Made by a program: the position numbers and the translations under genes. From Bettongia penicillata ogilbyi (Eukaryota; Chordata; Mammalia; Diprotodontia; Potoroidae), in NCBI GenBank assembly GCA_023548195.1, contig JAJHZJ010000577.1, positions 1,704,574 through 1,768,573 on the forward strand: a stretch of 64,000 nucleotides of DNA, written 5' to 3'. Positions 1 to 11,078 of this stretch are shown one piece after another. The notes beneath the pieces are model-generated. The model was not told the origin of the DNA. It worked only from the letters and a program-made list of their open reading frames with translations, and searched no databases. How positions within the stretch are numbered: the first letter of the stretch is position 1; each line of letters opens with the position of its first letter.

Positions 1-406
1 TGTCCCAGTACCAACCCTACTCACTCTTTTCTCTCATTATTCCTTTTTGTGTTTCTGGAGAATGCATACTAATTTTATGGCAACCTGTCTGTCTAGCAGA
101 ACAATATTTTATTTGGAAAAAAATTTCCTTCTTTCACTTTCCTAATACAGCTATTTTTTTAATAAAATGGAGAAATTGACTTGTCTCTTCTTACCAGGTG
201 TCATTGACCAACCCTCAGTCTTATAAAACTTTACTGTGCAATTAAAGGGAAAAGTAAAGCAAAATCAATCGACGTAGAAAATTTAGGATCATCAAAAATG
301 TGAGACCTAGAGATCTGGAGATCTCCTGATCTCATCCCCTTCTATTTTCTCTAATTATCCTTTCCTCTGATTCTAGAGAATATTCACTAGTGTATTTTAT
401 AGCCAT

Positions 407-735
407 CAGGCTGTCTAATGTTGCTGGGTTGTGTTTGTCCTTCATTGCTGAAGAAGACGATGCCATTAGAGAAATGATGACATAACTTGCACTTGACTTT
501 GTCTTGAGTGAAGGAGGGCTGTGCAAAGTCATCAGACTCACTTTCTCCTCCTGAGCCATCTGGATTCAGTGACCAGATATTTATCAGGATGACTGGAGAT
601 GGCCCAGGGTGCAATGAGAGACCTTGGCCCCTTTAGGCCAAGGCCTATTCAGGTACTCACTTAGGGTGAGGTAATGCCCATTCAGTGAATAGGCCTGTTT
701 AAGAAGTAGCCAGGGCATGGCCCCTTTAATGAAGC
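407..735 (-). mobile_element. SINE, family B, minus orientation
   Basis: On the minus strand this reads the same body as the plus-strand copy at 9218-9558: '...CTCACTTTCTCCTCC', 'GTCATCATTTCTCT', 'AATGAAGGACAAACAC'. In the plus strand it appears as TTTGTCCTTCATTGCTGAAGAAGACGATGCC. The head reads through ACCTTGGCC and TGGCCCCTTTAA. Five or six copies in the window define the family. It is non-autonomous and carries no gene. Confidence 0.7.
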
Positions 736-779
736 AAAGAAAAATAACTAAATCAGACTGGGAGGGAACACAAAGAGTG

Positions 780-1025
780 ACTGTGAATGACTAAGTTATT
801 CTGAACAATATGAACATTCAAATCAGCCCTGAAGGACTTAGGAAGGAAGATGCTATCCATTTCCAGAGAATGAACTGATACATGGAAGTACGTATTGTAA
901 TGGTTCCACACATATTTCTAGCAAATGTTGACCTTCTCTAATTTGGGTTTAGGAGGCAGGAAATAGGGAGGGAGACAATTTGGAGTGAAAAATGTGACAA
1001 AAATATAAATGAAATTTTAAAAATG
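780..1025 (+). mobile_element. LINE-1-type 3' end fragment
   Basis: The stretch includes GCTATCCATTTCCAGAGAA, an A/T and G-rich centre (GGGAGGGAGACAATTTGGA) and an A-rich end. The same order is found in the longer copy at 13385-13885 and corresponds to the 3' untranslated end I recall for marsupial LINE-1 elements. It is 5' truncated and non-coding. Confidence 0.5.
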
Positions 1026-1194
1026 TACAGCTATAGTACAAAATGTCTCATAAGCCTACCAACAAGGTAATTCTTAGTATTCATCTCATAAGAGCTTCAG
1101 AGAGGGGTGTAAAAGAAAGTGTTCTGTGAAATCTAACAGGAAGTAGGTATCAGTGGGGAAAATCAAGGGAGATTTATTTATTTGTTCATATGAT

Positions 1195-1345
1195 CATTAA
1201 TCTACAGCTAGAAGGGTTTTCAGAGTCCAGTCTCCTCATTTTACAGATGAGAAAACTGAGGCCTAGAGAAATTAAATGACTTACAGGTAGTTAAAATCAG
1301 TCATAGAATTTGAATTCAGATCCTCTGACTCCAGAGTCAGTACTC
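1195..1345 (+). mobile_element. MIR/CORE-SINE fragment
   Basis: It contains TTTTACAGATGAGAAAACTG followed by AGGCCTAGAGAAATTAAATGACTT and a GAATTCAGATCCTCTGACTCC end, the CORE and tail pattern of ancient MIR-type SINEs. Diverged and immobile. Confidence 0.7.
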
Positions 1346-1943
1346 TCAGGAAAGGGCAGGTGGCATTTGAGTCAGGCTTTCAAGAATGGGTAGGAATTGC
1401 AAAGGCAAAGAGGAAAAAATGAGAGCATTTAGACATGGGCAATGGTGTCAACAAAGGTACTGTGATGAGAAAGAAAAAAGGCAGGGGGGGAAAGGGGGAA
1501 GAGAACAGTTTAGGTGAAATATAGAAAGCAGACAAGAGAATAATACATTGTCCCAGAAAATCTTAGTGCATTTTTGAACTACTGAAACTTAAAATTGTAT
1601 TAAAATTTTGGGGACACCCTCTGTACAAGGCTGGGAAAATTAGGAGGCTCCAGAATACAGTGGACTTTGAATGCCAGGCCAAAAGAGTTTGAACTTTACT
1701 CAGTAGGCAGCTGAGAGCCACAGAAAATTTCTGAGCAGTGTAGTAATACAACCAGATCTATACACACGGAAAAATTAACCTTCCAAAAGACTGCAAGGTA
1801 AGAGTCTATGCAGGATATAATCTGTTAAGAGATAATCAGGACACAATAGGGAAGAAGAAATGAAGACCTACCAGACAGGGTTGCTGTGAATGTGTAAAAC
1901 ACTTTACAAAAAATGTTAAATCATTATATATTAGATATTATTA

Positions 1944-2189
1944 CACCACTGGGTGGTAAAGTGGATAGACTGCTGGGTCTGGAATCAGAAAGGCGAGTAT
2001 CTGGGTTCATATCTGTCCTCAGATACTTATTAGCTGTGTGACCCTAGACAAGTTACTCCACCCTATTTGGCTCAGTTTCCTTATCTGTAAAATGAGAAGG
2101 AAATGGCAAACCGCTCCAGTATCTTTACCAAGAAAACCTAAATGGGGTCACGAAGAGTCAAATACAATTGAAATAACTGAACAATAACA
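1944..2189 (+). mobile_element. tRNA-headed SINE, family A
   Basis: Near full-length copy: head (GTGGATAGACTGCTGGGTCTGGAATCAG), centre (TTAGCTGTGTGACCCTAGACAAG, CAGTTTCCTTATCTGTAAAATGAG), tail (GAAGGAAATGGCAAACCGCTCC, GTCACGAAGAGTCA) and a short A-rich end CTGAACAATAAC. The same order recurs about ten times in the window. The head derives from a tRNA-like pol III promoter. Confidence 0.85.
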
Positions 2190-2214
2190 TTTTTACACTA
2201 GGATGGTGGTGACC

Positions 2215-3060
2215 TTGTCAGCTTCTCTCTCTAAGTGTCTTCATTCTTTCCTCATCTATTGACTTTTTCCTATTGGCTTCCAATTTCTTTCTAAGTTTTC
2301 TCTAGACTCTTCAACCCATTACTCATTCTGCCACTATATTCACTGAAGTTTTCTTTGTCTCCCTCCTCCCATACTCTTCTACTCTTTCCTCAACACCATG
2401 CAAACCTGGCTCCTAACCCTCACCCCAACCACTAACTAAAAAAACTGCTTTCTTAAATATCACCAATGACCACCTAGTGGTCAAATTCAATAATCTTTTT
2501 TCCAGTCATTTTTACTATGTGGCATATAGTGCTAGTAAACATAATTTCTTACTAGACAGATACTCTGTAAGGGACACATAATTCTCCACTTTCATTGTCT
2601 CCATCACTAGCTGTTTATCCCATACTTATTGTTTCTTGAACATGAACAATCATTCATGTTCCCCATAAGCCTTTGTCCTTGGCCTTTTTGCTATCACTGA
2701 TCTCCTATTTAAAAAAATTTATTCCCCCACACATTTTCAACTACAATTTCTGTGCAGATGACTCCCATGTCTTCACCTCTAACCCTTTCCTGTTCTCAGA
2801 GTTCCAAATCCACATTTCCCTCTACCTACAGGAAATCTATGAATGCCTCATTGGTGCTTCAAATTCAACATATCTAAAGCCAGTCTTTAATTATTGTCCC
2901 CTGGATATCTTTTTCCTTCTGACTTCACTATTTCGGTCAGATTGACTGTCAGTGGCATCACCATTTACCCAGCTTTTCAGGAGCAAAACTTACTATTCTA
3001 TTATTCTTTGACTCTCCCCTCTCCCTTATACCTATAGCCAATCAGCTACCATGCTCTTTC
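2215..3060 (+). pseudogene. L2/CR1-type reverse transcriptase fragment
   Basis: Pyrimidine-rich plus-strand sequence. The frame 2673-2945 includes FNYNFCADDSHVFTS, a variant of the RT active-site YADD box with Cys for Tyr, preceded by a hydrophobic segment and followed by an I-S-L-LQ-type helix. Upstream, ACCAATGACCACCTAGTGGTC matches the conserved TNDHL region of L2-type RT. The copy has stops and indels and is dead. A second relic lies at 18000-19860. Confidence 0.65.
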
Positions 3061-3144
3061 AGTTCCATTAGTTCTACTGAAATTTTATTGACCATCCCCA
3101 TCTGGTCCCACTCTTGTATTCCTGTCACCACCATCCTAGTGTAA

Positions 3145-3400
3145 AAAGGCTGTCTAATAGAACACAAGGGAATGTCTTCACTTGGTTATGAACTGGATTT
3201 AAGTGAAGTAGAACTGCCCAAATTATCAGCCTCACTCTTTCCTCCAGTCATCTGAGTCCAGTAGCAAGACAAAAGTCAAAGACAATTGGCAATGACCAGG
3301 ATGCACTGGGTGACTTTGGCTTTTCTCAATTAAAGTCTTTCCTAGGTCTCAGACGACGCCCATTCAATGACTAAGGTCTAGGTAAGAATTTGTAGGTTAG
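3145..3400 (-). mobile_element. SINE, family B, minus orientation
   Basis: Contains GGATTTAAGTGAAGTAGAACTG, CAGCCTCACTCTTTCCTCCAG and ACGCCCATTCAATGACTAAG, in the same order as the minus copies at 407-735 and 38671-38846. Diverged. Confidence 0.65.
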
Positions 3401-3404
3401 CACC

Positions 3405-3490
3405 TGAGGCTGAATTTGAGTGACTTGCCCAGAGTCATACAGATAATAAGTGTATGTATGAGATAAGATGTGAATTCAAGTCCTCCTGAC
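3405..3490 (+). mobile_element. MIR tail fragment
   Basis: GACTTGCCCAGAGTCATACA followed by GAATTCAAGTCCTCCTGACTC, a MIR/CORE tail immediately following the family B SINE. Confidence 0.55.
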
Positions 3491-4494
3491 TCTAAACCTA
3501 GCAGAAGAGAAGACAATTATCTCTTCTCCCTAATCCTGTCTCCCTAATCTCACCCTTTACATGCCAAAATCAGTCATGTAATTTTGAAGGGGAGCTATTA
3601 GATCAATAGGATCCATATAAGAGACATACAGAGACACATTCTAGAAAAAGATACAAAGAAATACTCACCCAAGTAGCAGCTTCAAAAAAAGAGTGATCCC
3701 TGACAATTAAGCGTGAGTCTATAAAGAGGAAGACACTCTGACAACTCAGCAAGAAGACTGTACAAGGAGAGGAAGGATTTCTAGACCCTGAGTTTACAGG
3801 AATTTAGAACTGTCTTTGTCACATACGTATCCTATATGTTTGCCTTGCGGCCATTGAACACCCTTTGAGCTCACCCTTCCTATGGAAACTGAATATATTT
3901 GTGGGAGATTGAACTCCAGTCTTAAGGAAGAAAGGTTTTGGAACTATTATTCTTACAATGACATTTGAGTAAATACCCTTGATAAGAGATCACTGAGATC
4001 ACAGGCTGATTGTTAATGGGTAAAGTCACACTGGTGAAGACTTAAAATCTAGACACAAAGGGGTCAAATACATGCCCCTCAAAACTCCCTAGTATAGCCT
4101 GAGGCAGATTAAAATGTATTTGGGAAATGGTTAACAAAATTAATAAAAAGTATAATGCAACATAGAAATAGTGATGCAAATGTGTGGTTTTTAAATCACG
4201 ATGTGTCTAGAAGGCATATATTTCTATTTGAGTTTGACACCATTAAGCTAGAATATTAAAAAGATGACTCCATAGATTTATTTCTAGAACCTGAGATAGC
4301 AGCCTCCCTCCCTGGCCTGTGAGTGCCATGGAAAAGTTGGAAGAATAGTCCATAGGGTGCTACATTATGTAAGGTCTCCACATGTTAAGAAAAGAATCGT
4401 GAAATGGTTATAGAGGCAACATTATGGTTGCACAATATTGAGTTTGGAGTCAGAAAAAGTTGGTTCAAATCATACTTCCGATCTTCAAGGGAAC

Positions 4495-4912
4495 AAAAAG
4501 GACAAGGATTTGTTAAGCACCTACTATGTGCAAGGTAATGTGCTAATAAGCACTTTACAAATATCTTTTCATTTGATTCTTAGAACAACTTTGTGAAGTA
4601 GGTAGGTCCTTATTAATTGGATGATTATGAGCAAGTCACCTAAACTTTTGTGGTATGAGGCAGCCCTTTAGGATACACCAATTAAATCGGGGAAGGTTTT
4701 CAATCCTGACCTTGTGATTTCCTTTTTGTAAAGGGAGAGTCCCACATGATAAAAATCATAGATAATAAAGAGAATCATTGATTTAGAACTAGAAGAGCCC
4801 CTAGAATTCATTTAATTTAAAAAAATTCTTCATTTTATGATTGAAGAAACTGAGGCAGAGGAATCAAGTGTCTTGCCCACATAGATTACCAGTGGCAGAA
4901 CTGGGATACTTT
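4495..4912 (+). mobile_element. Two MIR/CORE fragments
   Basis: 4495-4615 reads CACCTACTATGTGCAAGGTA, GCACTTTACAAATAT and AACTTTGTGAAGTAGGTAGG, the MIR core. 4780-4912 reads GAACTAGAAGAGCCCCTAGA, GAAACTGAGGCAGAGG and GTGTCTTGCCCACA, a second MIR-like tail. Both are old. Confidence 0.65.
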
Positions 4913-5706
4913 ATAGTTTGTTATCAGGTTGCCCACAGATTGATTACTGGTATTTTGAGCCAAAAGACCTCCCAAAGACCACCTATCAAATTTGCCATCT
5001 ATATAGGGTAAAGGAGGAACTCTAATGAAAGAAATTATGGATCATTGAAATATTGAAATGATATTTCTTTTTTTTCTTAAATTACATTGTCAGAAAAATG
5101 AATATATGGTTTCGGTCCCTTCTCCCAGTTCCAAGTTAGTTTATATTTTTTAACTGCTAATAAAAAACAGAACAAAGCAAAAACTATGGGAAGAAGTCAC
5201 TCTGCAAGAGTACTGGGATAAAAGGTGGCCAAAATTTTATCCAAACAGTAGAAGCAGGTGTTTACTGATGAACAGTATATATACTTTGGGAATTTTTCAT
5301 TTTCATCCACTTCAGTTAACCTTATGGAGGGGTAGAGATGGGGATGAGAAAGAGACTCAAATTATTTTTCGTAAATTATTCTGTCACTTATAATAACCCT
5401 AAAGCAGTTGTTCAAATCTTTCATGCTGGTAGCATCTGTCACATTAATTGTAGGCAATTACACTATCTCCTTGCCATGAAATTTAGACTTAGAGCCTTCA
5501 GGAATAAAAATGAAAAAAAAAAAACAAAAAACCCAAAGCTTTAGGCTCTGATTAAACTTGGTTAAATGATTTTTTAACTGGGTAATCTTTAAGTGACAAT
5601 TTTGCACCAAAATCCCAAAATCTGATATTTAAATGTTCTGGATCTGTATGCTGTAAATGTTTGAAGCACTTTTCCCCCTAAAATTTTGGTATTCATCTTC
5701 CAACAG

Positions 5707-5769
5707 GTATTTACCCCAACCCCAACCCACCCTATCGTCCTCAACCTGGAAGCTATGACAATCCTGGAG
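5707..5769 (+). CDS. XG: XG exon: Pro-rich ectodomain segment
   Basis: This is a 63-nt coding exon (21 codons) of the Xg glycoprotein, a CD99-family type I membrane protein. It follows an acceptor ending CAACAG and is followed by the donor GTAAGAG. Phase is 1 at both ends. The translation, starting with the split glycine, is G-IYPNPNPPYRPQPGSYDN-PG. It matches the human XG segment of the form IYP(R/K)P(K)P...QPQPG, which is a repeated Pro-rich block in the extracellular stalk. The stalk is expected to be disordered, extracellular and O-glycosylated. The exon is not an open reading frame of useful length by itself; identity rests on residue pattern, splice signals, frame and its place before the next exon. 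Earlier XG exons are not in the window. Confidence 0.85.
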
Positions 5770-8334
5770 GTAAGAGTTATAGGGATTACATGTGTTAACT
5801 ATTATATTTATTGTATTTCAAAAATGGTTTAATATTTTTTCTAGTGAGCTATATAAAATTTTAGCCTGCTTGTGAATAATTGTAATAATTTAAAAAGCAA
5901 AAAAGTTTGGAGAGGTTGTGTGACAAGTAAACTAGCAGAATAGTTTTATTTTTTGTCTGCAACTTTCTCCAATACTCATACCTAAAAGTAAAGGAAATAT
6001 ATGCCAGATATGGATTAATTATAGTTGAATAAACAAGATAATAAGATGAATCAACTGAAGAAGATAAAAACAGGGATGACTCATATTACTCTCTCCTCTG
6101 CAGTGGCCAATTGTGGATCTTGTCAAATGACACATATCTTAGATCCCAACTCTAACCCATTTTCCCTCTCCTGTGCAAGCTCCCATTTTCTCCCCATCTA
6201 AGTTGGGTGTGTGTATCTCAGAGGACTGATAATCTAACTTCAACCCAGGCACTTACAGGAGCAGCTTTGCAGGTGCCATGGGGGAAAATCTTACCCTAGC
6301 TTTCAGCAACCCATCAGGAGAGAACAAAAATTGTAGGAATTCATTATTAAAATAAAGTTTGGAGAACACAAGGCAGTGAGCCTCAGCCTTGACAAATATA
6401 ATTGTAGCTAGATAAAGAACCAAGCAGGAGGTGTGACAGAAACAATTAAGTGAGTTTGCTAGTGACAAAAAGTCTATTCACAGCAGGGCTGTGCCTAGAA
6501 CGTGGTTCCTGAAGGTGCTTGTCCAAGCTCAGGGAACCGCCTGGGGCTGGTTTGAACCAATTCTGTGATTTTGCTGTGGCAGAATTCATCCAGAGGGTGA
6601 GCGAAAAGGATTGTTGTTATGCTTGCTTGCTGGACCTTAACTGGGAAACAAAGTGTCTCCTAAGAGTAAGAAAAGAGAGGAGTTAAAAAGGAAGGGGTTT
6701 TAGGGTGAGAGTCCTGACATCCTACTAGACTTCACCGCCAACCCTCTTTCTCCTCTCCTATCACACACAATAAAAAAGTGTGTTGTGGAGTCTTTATGGA
6801 CAAAAATGGAGGAATAGTAGTGCACCGAGGCTATGGGGGCTGCTCTAGGGGCCTTTTGAAGGTCTCATGAGTTGTTAATTCAGTTTATGTAAGTGACCAA
6901 ATGAGGTGAGAATGGAGGGCCCTGATTATGGGAGATTTAGAACAATGAGTGACATATTTATACTAGGGGAGATAACGAGTTGAGGAATTTCCTTGAGCTC
7001 TGGCCTGGGATAGACTGTCTAGATGGAGATTTGGCTCCTAGTACCTCGTGTCCTATGCCAATACAGCATAAACACCAGAACAGAGAAAACAGAGATGAAG
7101 GCTTTTAATTAGAATTCTAAAAAAAAAAATTATCTGATTCAGACATTTTAAACTTAGTTACACAATAAACTAGAGAATTTGAAGCCTTGTGCTCTTGGGA
7201 AATGTGCTCGTGGCAAAAATAGAAAGATTTTGAGAAGTTAAGGAGAGATAATGAATTCCACTTTGGACAAGAAGAGTTTGAGAGACCAGTGACATATTTA
7301 TGTGGAAATTCAGGAGAGCCGGAGATGTAGATGTTGGAAAAAAAGAATTGGAATGGATTTAGAACCCATGGAACTGAGAAGAAACTGATTTTAAGGATGG
7401 CGATGGTGGACAGCATACAATGACATAGCCAAGGCTAGGCACTGTCTGCATTGGAAGGGATGGAAACCTGTATTTAGAGGCTAGGACCTCAGTCAGTGTG
7501 GAACAACTTCAGGAACTTTTGCCATAGTGATACTTCTCTCCTCAGGTACAATGGTTGTAGGGTAATGGGCACTATGATTCCGTAGCAGTTACTCAATCAT
7601 TCAATCTTATCTGACTCTGTTATCCTGTGAACTTTCATGGACTATCCATGGGTTTTCTTGGCAAAGATACTGGAGTGCTGTGCCATTTCCTCCTCCAGTT
7701 TATGAAGATAGGGATTGAGTGATTTGCCCAGGGTCTCACAGCTAGTAAGTGTCTGAAGTTAGATCTGAATTCAGTCTTTCTGATTCAGGTCTAGAGCTCT
7801 ATCTATTGCACCACCTAGCTATTCCACCTGATCCCTGAAATTTTTCTTAAAAATGTGAGAGGCATTTTAGTTGGCTACAAGCTTAGTGAAAGTCAATAGT
7901 GTGACTGTCAAAAAAAAGTTAATATAATCTTCAGCTGCACTGATAGAACTAAAGTATATAGATTAAGGGAGATAAGAGTCTCATTATAGCTCATAAAACT
8001 ACATGTGGTATATCATACTATTTCTAACTGCAGCATTTTAAGAAGGGAATTGATAGAATGAAGGCAGAAGGCAACCAAGGTAGTGAAAAACCTGAAAACA
8101 GTATCAGAGGGAGACCACGTGTGGGAATGCATATCCTAGAAAGGAAAAGCCTCAGAGAGGGGCCAAATAAAGATTTAAAGATCTATCACATGAATGAATA
8201 TGTCTATATAACCCTGTGCCTCGCCATTATTTCAGAAATAATGAAACAAAGTAAAATTGATCATTTCAGCTTTTCATTCTTTTGTGGAAAAAAAGAGATA
8301 ATTTTACATATTATATTTCACTTTATGTCAACAG
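5770..8334 (+). other. XG: XG intron
   Basis: This 2.6-kb intron lies between two phase-1 exons. It contains a minus-strand tRNA-headed SINE at about 7586-7828, recognisable by the reverse complement of the 'CAAACCACTCC...GACTGA' tail followed by the head ending at CACCTAGCT. A run of A and scattered AT-rich sequence are present. I see no other coding or structured feature in 5770-7585. Confidence 0.7.
7586..7828 (-). mobile_element. tRNA-headed SINE, family A, minus
   Basis: Plus strand shows the reverse complement of the family A tail (GGTTTTCTTGGCAAAGATACTGGAG, GCCATTTCCTCCTCC), then a CORE-like GTCTCACAGCTAGTAAGTGTCTGA, then the head ending TGCACCACCTAGCT. Confidence 0.8.
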
Positions 8335-8397
8335 GTAACATCAATGATTTAGATTTGGATGACAGACGCCCCCCACCCAGACCTAGACCTCCAGCAG
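8335..8397 (+). CDS. XG: XG exon: Asp/Pro/Arg-rich ectodomain segment
   Basis: A second 63-nt, phase 1-1 exon, after a TTTATGTCAACAG acceptor and before a GTATGA donor. With the split glycine it reads G-NINDLDLDDRRPPPRPRPPA. Human XG carries the very similar YFNDVDRDDGRYPPRPRPRPPA block in the same relative position, which makes this one of the clearest matches in the window. The acidic half (DLDLDD) resembles the DFDL-type acidic motifs of the CD99 family; the basic Pro-Arg half leads into the Gly-rich exons. It sits inside a longer open frame (8058-8615), but the flanking codons show no family similarity and the splice signals bound only this piece, so the longer frame is incidental. Confidence 0.9.
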
Positions 8398-8436
8398 GTA
8401 TGATGATAGATGATGCATTATATTTATATTGTGTTC

Positions 8437-8916
8437 AGTCAGTCAGTAAGCATTTGTTAACTGCCAGATATATGTCAGGCATTGTCTTAAGTTCTAGAGA
8501 TACAAAGAAAGACATAATGATGGTCTCTACTTTTAAGGAGCTCACTGTGTACTGGGGGAAGATAATAAGTAAATGTATAAAGAAGCTATATACAAGAAAA
8601 ATAGGAAATAATTAACAGAGGGAAGGTACTAGAATTGAGATGGATTGGGAAAGGCTTCCTGTAGAAGGAGGGATTTTAGTTGAGACTTGAAGGAAGCCAA
8701 GAGAAACCAGCAGGCAGGCAGGAGAAGGGAGAGATTTCAGGCATAGGAGACGCTCAGAGAAAATTCCCAGAACTGATAGATGGGGTATCTTGTTCATAGA
8801 ACAGCAAGCAGGCCAATGTCACTGAATCTAAAAGCATATATATGTTTGAGACCAATGTAATGAATAAGAAGACTGTAAAGGTAAGGTAGTGGTGGTGATG
8901 AGGGCTAGAAGCGGGT
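8437..8916 (+). mobile_element. Interspersed repeat, family C
   Basis: Runs CAGTAAGCATTTGTTAACTGCC, GAGATACAAAGAAAGACATAATG, GGGAAAGGCTTCCTGTAGAAGG, GAGACTTGAAGGAAGCCAAG and on to a G-rich end. The same series is at 20085-20420, 53578-53960 and in part elsewhere. It resembles the long MIR3/CR1-derived repeats of marsupials; I cannot name the family with certainty. It appears to continue at 10056-10082 and 10556-10990 after an insertion. Confidence 0.6.
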
Positions 8917-9217
8917 TGTGAGATCCCCACAAAGACCAGGGTGCCAGGGGCAGGCCTGCTGGAAGAAATTCACGGACTCCAAGCATTGTTGAGGTCAAGG
9001 TAAAGATTTATTGTGCTTTTCAGCAGACAAGAGTTCTTTGGGAGCCTGCAACCTTAGAGGGGTTCAGGTAAAGTTTATATAGGATATTCTATAGGATACA
9101 TGTGCCAAATATGCTAACCAGGTGATTCAGGGAAGGATTAGGGAGTGGTTAAGGAATGGTTAGTTCTTAAAGGAACATGCACTTTTGGTATCTAATGTGC
9201 AGGTATTTTACTCAGAG

Positions 9218-9509
9218 GGCCAGCTAGTTGGTGCAATGGATAGAGCACCAGTGCAGGAGTTAGGAGGACCTGAGTTCAAATCTCACTTCAGACACTTGAC
9301 ACTCACTAGATGTGTGACCTTGGGCAAGTCACTTAACCCCAATTACCTCATCCTGGGTTATCTCCAGTCATCCTGATGACTGGATTTAGAAGGCTCAGGA
9401 GGAGAAGGGACGCTGGTGACCTGCACAGCCCTCCCTCACTCAAAACAAAGTCAAGTGCAAGTCATGTCATTACTTCTCTGATGGCATGGTCTTCTTTGGC
9501 AATGAAGGA

Positions 9510-9558
<49 letters not shown>
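9218..9558 (+). mobile_element. SINE, family B, with target-site duplication
   Basis: A full-length copy with a tRNA-like head (TGGTGCAATGGATAGAGCACC), GTGTGACCTTGGGCAAGTCA, the family B body and a terminal (AC)n tract (9512-9558). It is flanked by ATTTTACTCAGAG (9205-9217) and ATTTTACTCAAGAG (9559-9572), a 13-14 nt target-site duplication with one indel, which proves retrotransposition into the LTR-like element. Confidence 0.85.

Positions 9559-9559
<1 letters not shown>
9512..9559. repeat. (AC)n microsatellite
   Basis: About 24 AC units forming the 3' end of the family B SINE. Confidence 0.95.
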
Positions 9560-9560
<1 letters not shown>

Positions 9561-10555
9561 TTTACTCAAGAGTTCATGAGGAAATAGGCCAAGAAGGGGC
9601 TACCTGGAGGTGTGGTTTTAGACCTGAAAAGTCACTAAGTCAACTAGTGGTCAGGACTGGATCAGAAATACCCGGATGCTCTCATCAGTGTCTTGTTAGA
9701 CAAGATAAATGTAAGGGAGTATATGTATGTCTAAGTCTAGGATACATATGCATGGTCAGTGAGTAGTAAATGTCATTATAACCCAGTGCACAGCCAGTTC
9801 AGTCAGTATATATGGTTCAGATTAATAAGTTCTATAGGTGCAGTTGGTTGTTGTAGCAGGAAGGGAGATAACAGTTGTTGCTGGGCTGGCAGTCTCCTTG
9901 GACTCTGGAGAAACTGCCTGGGATAGTGTTTTGAGGGTAGGGAGAAATGTGATTTTTAAAGAGAAAAGTGATTTTAGAATTGGGGCCCAAGCACATGTAC
10001 CCAAGCACCCCATCAGTGAGGAGAACTTTATGAAGGTTTTTGAACACCAGAGATGATTTTGTATTTGATCCTTGTAATAGCAAGGACCCTGGCATACACA
10101 AGAGGGCCTACTATACAAGCTCTTAGATCTACTTTTCTAAAAGGAAAGCAACTTTGGAGGGGTCAACAATCTACTTTAATCAAGCACATAATGAAACACT
10201 TAGTCCAGAGAAAAAGTCAGCACCCTGAACTTTGGGGAAAATACAGAGAAATAAAGATCAAGGGGGTCAGGAGGGTAAGGGTAGGCTCCTTAGTGGTTGG
10301 TTGTCCAGAGTCGCATCTGGCATAAAAACCTTCTTCCAAAAACTAAGCCCTCAAACAAAACCTCACCTCAGTGTATTTATACACTTTTCAAGAGCCAGAA
10401 GGCAGGACCCTCTGACTCAGTGCCTCAGTAGAAATTAACAAAAGGTATTGAGGCCTATTAATGGTCTTGGAAGATCTTTAACTCTGCCCCCACCCCCAAC
10501 TCCCACCATTAACCTTAAATTACCATCACAATACTGAAGTGGACTGTATTGAGTA

Positions 10556-10990
10556 TATGGGGGTGATATAGTCACACCTGTGCTTCTCAGGAATATCATT
10601 TTAGCAGCTGAATGGAGAATGGAACAGAATGGGGAGAAACCGAAGTCAGGCAGACCAACCAGCAGACTATTTGGAGTACCCCAGGTGTGATGTGCTACAG
10701 GCCTAAACCAGGATGTGGCAGCTTCAGAGGAGAGAATGGATACATTCAAGATGTTGCAAAAGTGAAACTGACATGTCTTGGCAAAAGATTAGTTATGGGA
10801 TGGGATGGGAGTATGGTGGGAGATGGTGAGGAGTTGAGGCTGTGAATTTAGGGGCTAAAGGATAATGGTGACTTCAGCAAAAAATAGGAAGGTTTGGTAG
10901 GGGCAAGAGGGTGTAGGAGGAAATGTGGGTTCAGTTTTAGGTATGTTAAGTTTAAGATGTCTACTGGAAATCCAGTCAGAGATATCTGAA
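10556..10990 (+). mobile_element. Interspersed repeat, family C, continued
   Basis: GTCACACCTGTGCTTCTCAG, GGAATATCATTTTAGCAGCTG and AATGGAGAATGGA match the distal part of the family C repeat (compare 53870-53910). With 8437-8916 and 10056-10082 it looks like one element split by later insertions. Confidence 0.5.
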
Positions 10991-11078
10991 AGGCAACTGG
11001 AAATGTAAGGCTGGAGATCTAATTGATGATATCACTACAGCACGATTCCCTTTAATAATGAAAAGAGATTTATTTAGA

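Larger units (their letters stand above)
1..5706 (+). other. XG: Intron 5' of the first XG exon in the window
   Basis: No exon could be supported here. The stretch lies upstream of the first recognisable XG exon, so it should be an XG intron, because the signal peptide and the N-terminal DFDL-type exon typical of the CD99 family are missing from the window. It holds a minus-strand SINE (about 407-735), a LINE-1 3' end (780-1025), a MIR-like fragment (1195-1345), a tRNA-headed SINE (1944-2189), an L2 RT fragment (2215-3060), another minus SINE (3145-3400) and MIR fragments (3405-3490, 4495-4615, 4780-4912). The remainder looks like unique intronic sequence. Confidence 0.6.
8917..10050 (-). mobile_element. 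LTR-like element (ERV), minus orientation
   Basis: On the minus strand: a TATA-like CTATATAAACTTTACC near 9075, then about 60 nt further AGCACAATAAATCTTTACC (AATAAA near 9010), then a U5-like segment ending GGGGATCTCACA at 8917. TATA, poly(A) signal and a terminal CA in this spacing are the layout of a retroviral LTR. No gag, pol or env frame is visible, so it is probably a solo LTR. A SINE (9218-9558) interrupts it. The right edge is uncertain; 10050 is a guess from the point where the surrounding family C repeat seems to resume. Confidence 0.5.

Noticed and set aside
1..5706. Earlier XG exons (signal peptide, DFDL exon)
   Set aside because: Scanned for a DFDL-type or IYPKPKPP-type segment with splice sites; none found, so they are placed upstream of the window.
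8058..8615. A 185-residue open frame
   Set aside because: Only 8335-8397 matches XG and it is bounded by splice signals; the rest is intron and family C repeat.
9822..10845. Cluster of open frames of 70-104 residues on both strands
   Set aside because: Located in LTR-like and family C repeat sequence; no family similarity, splice pattern or start context.
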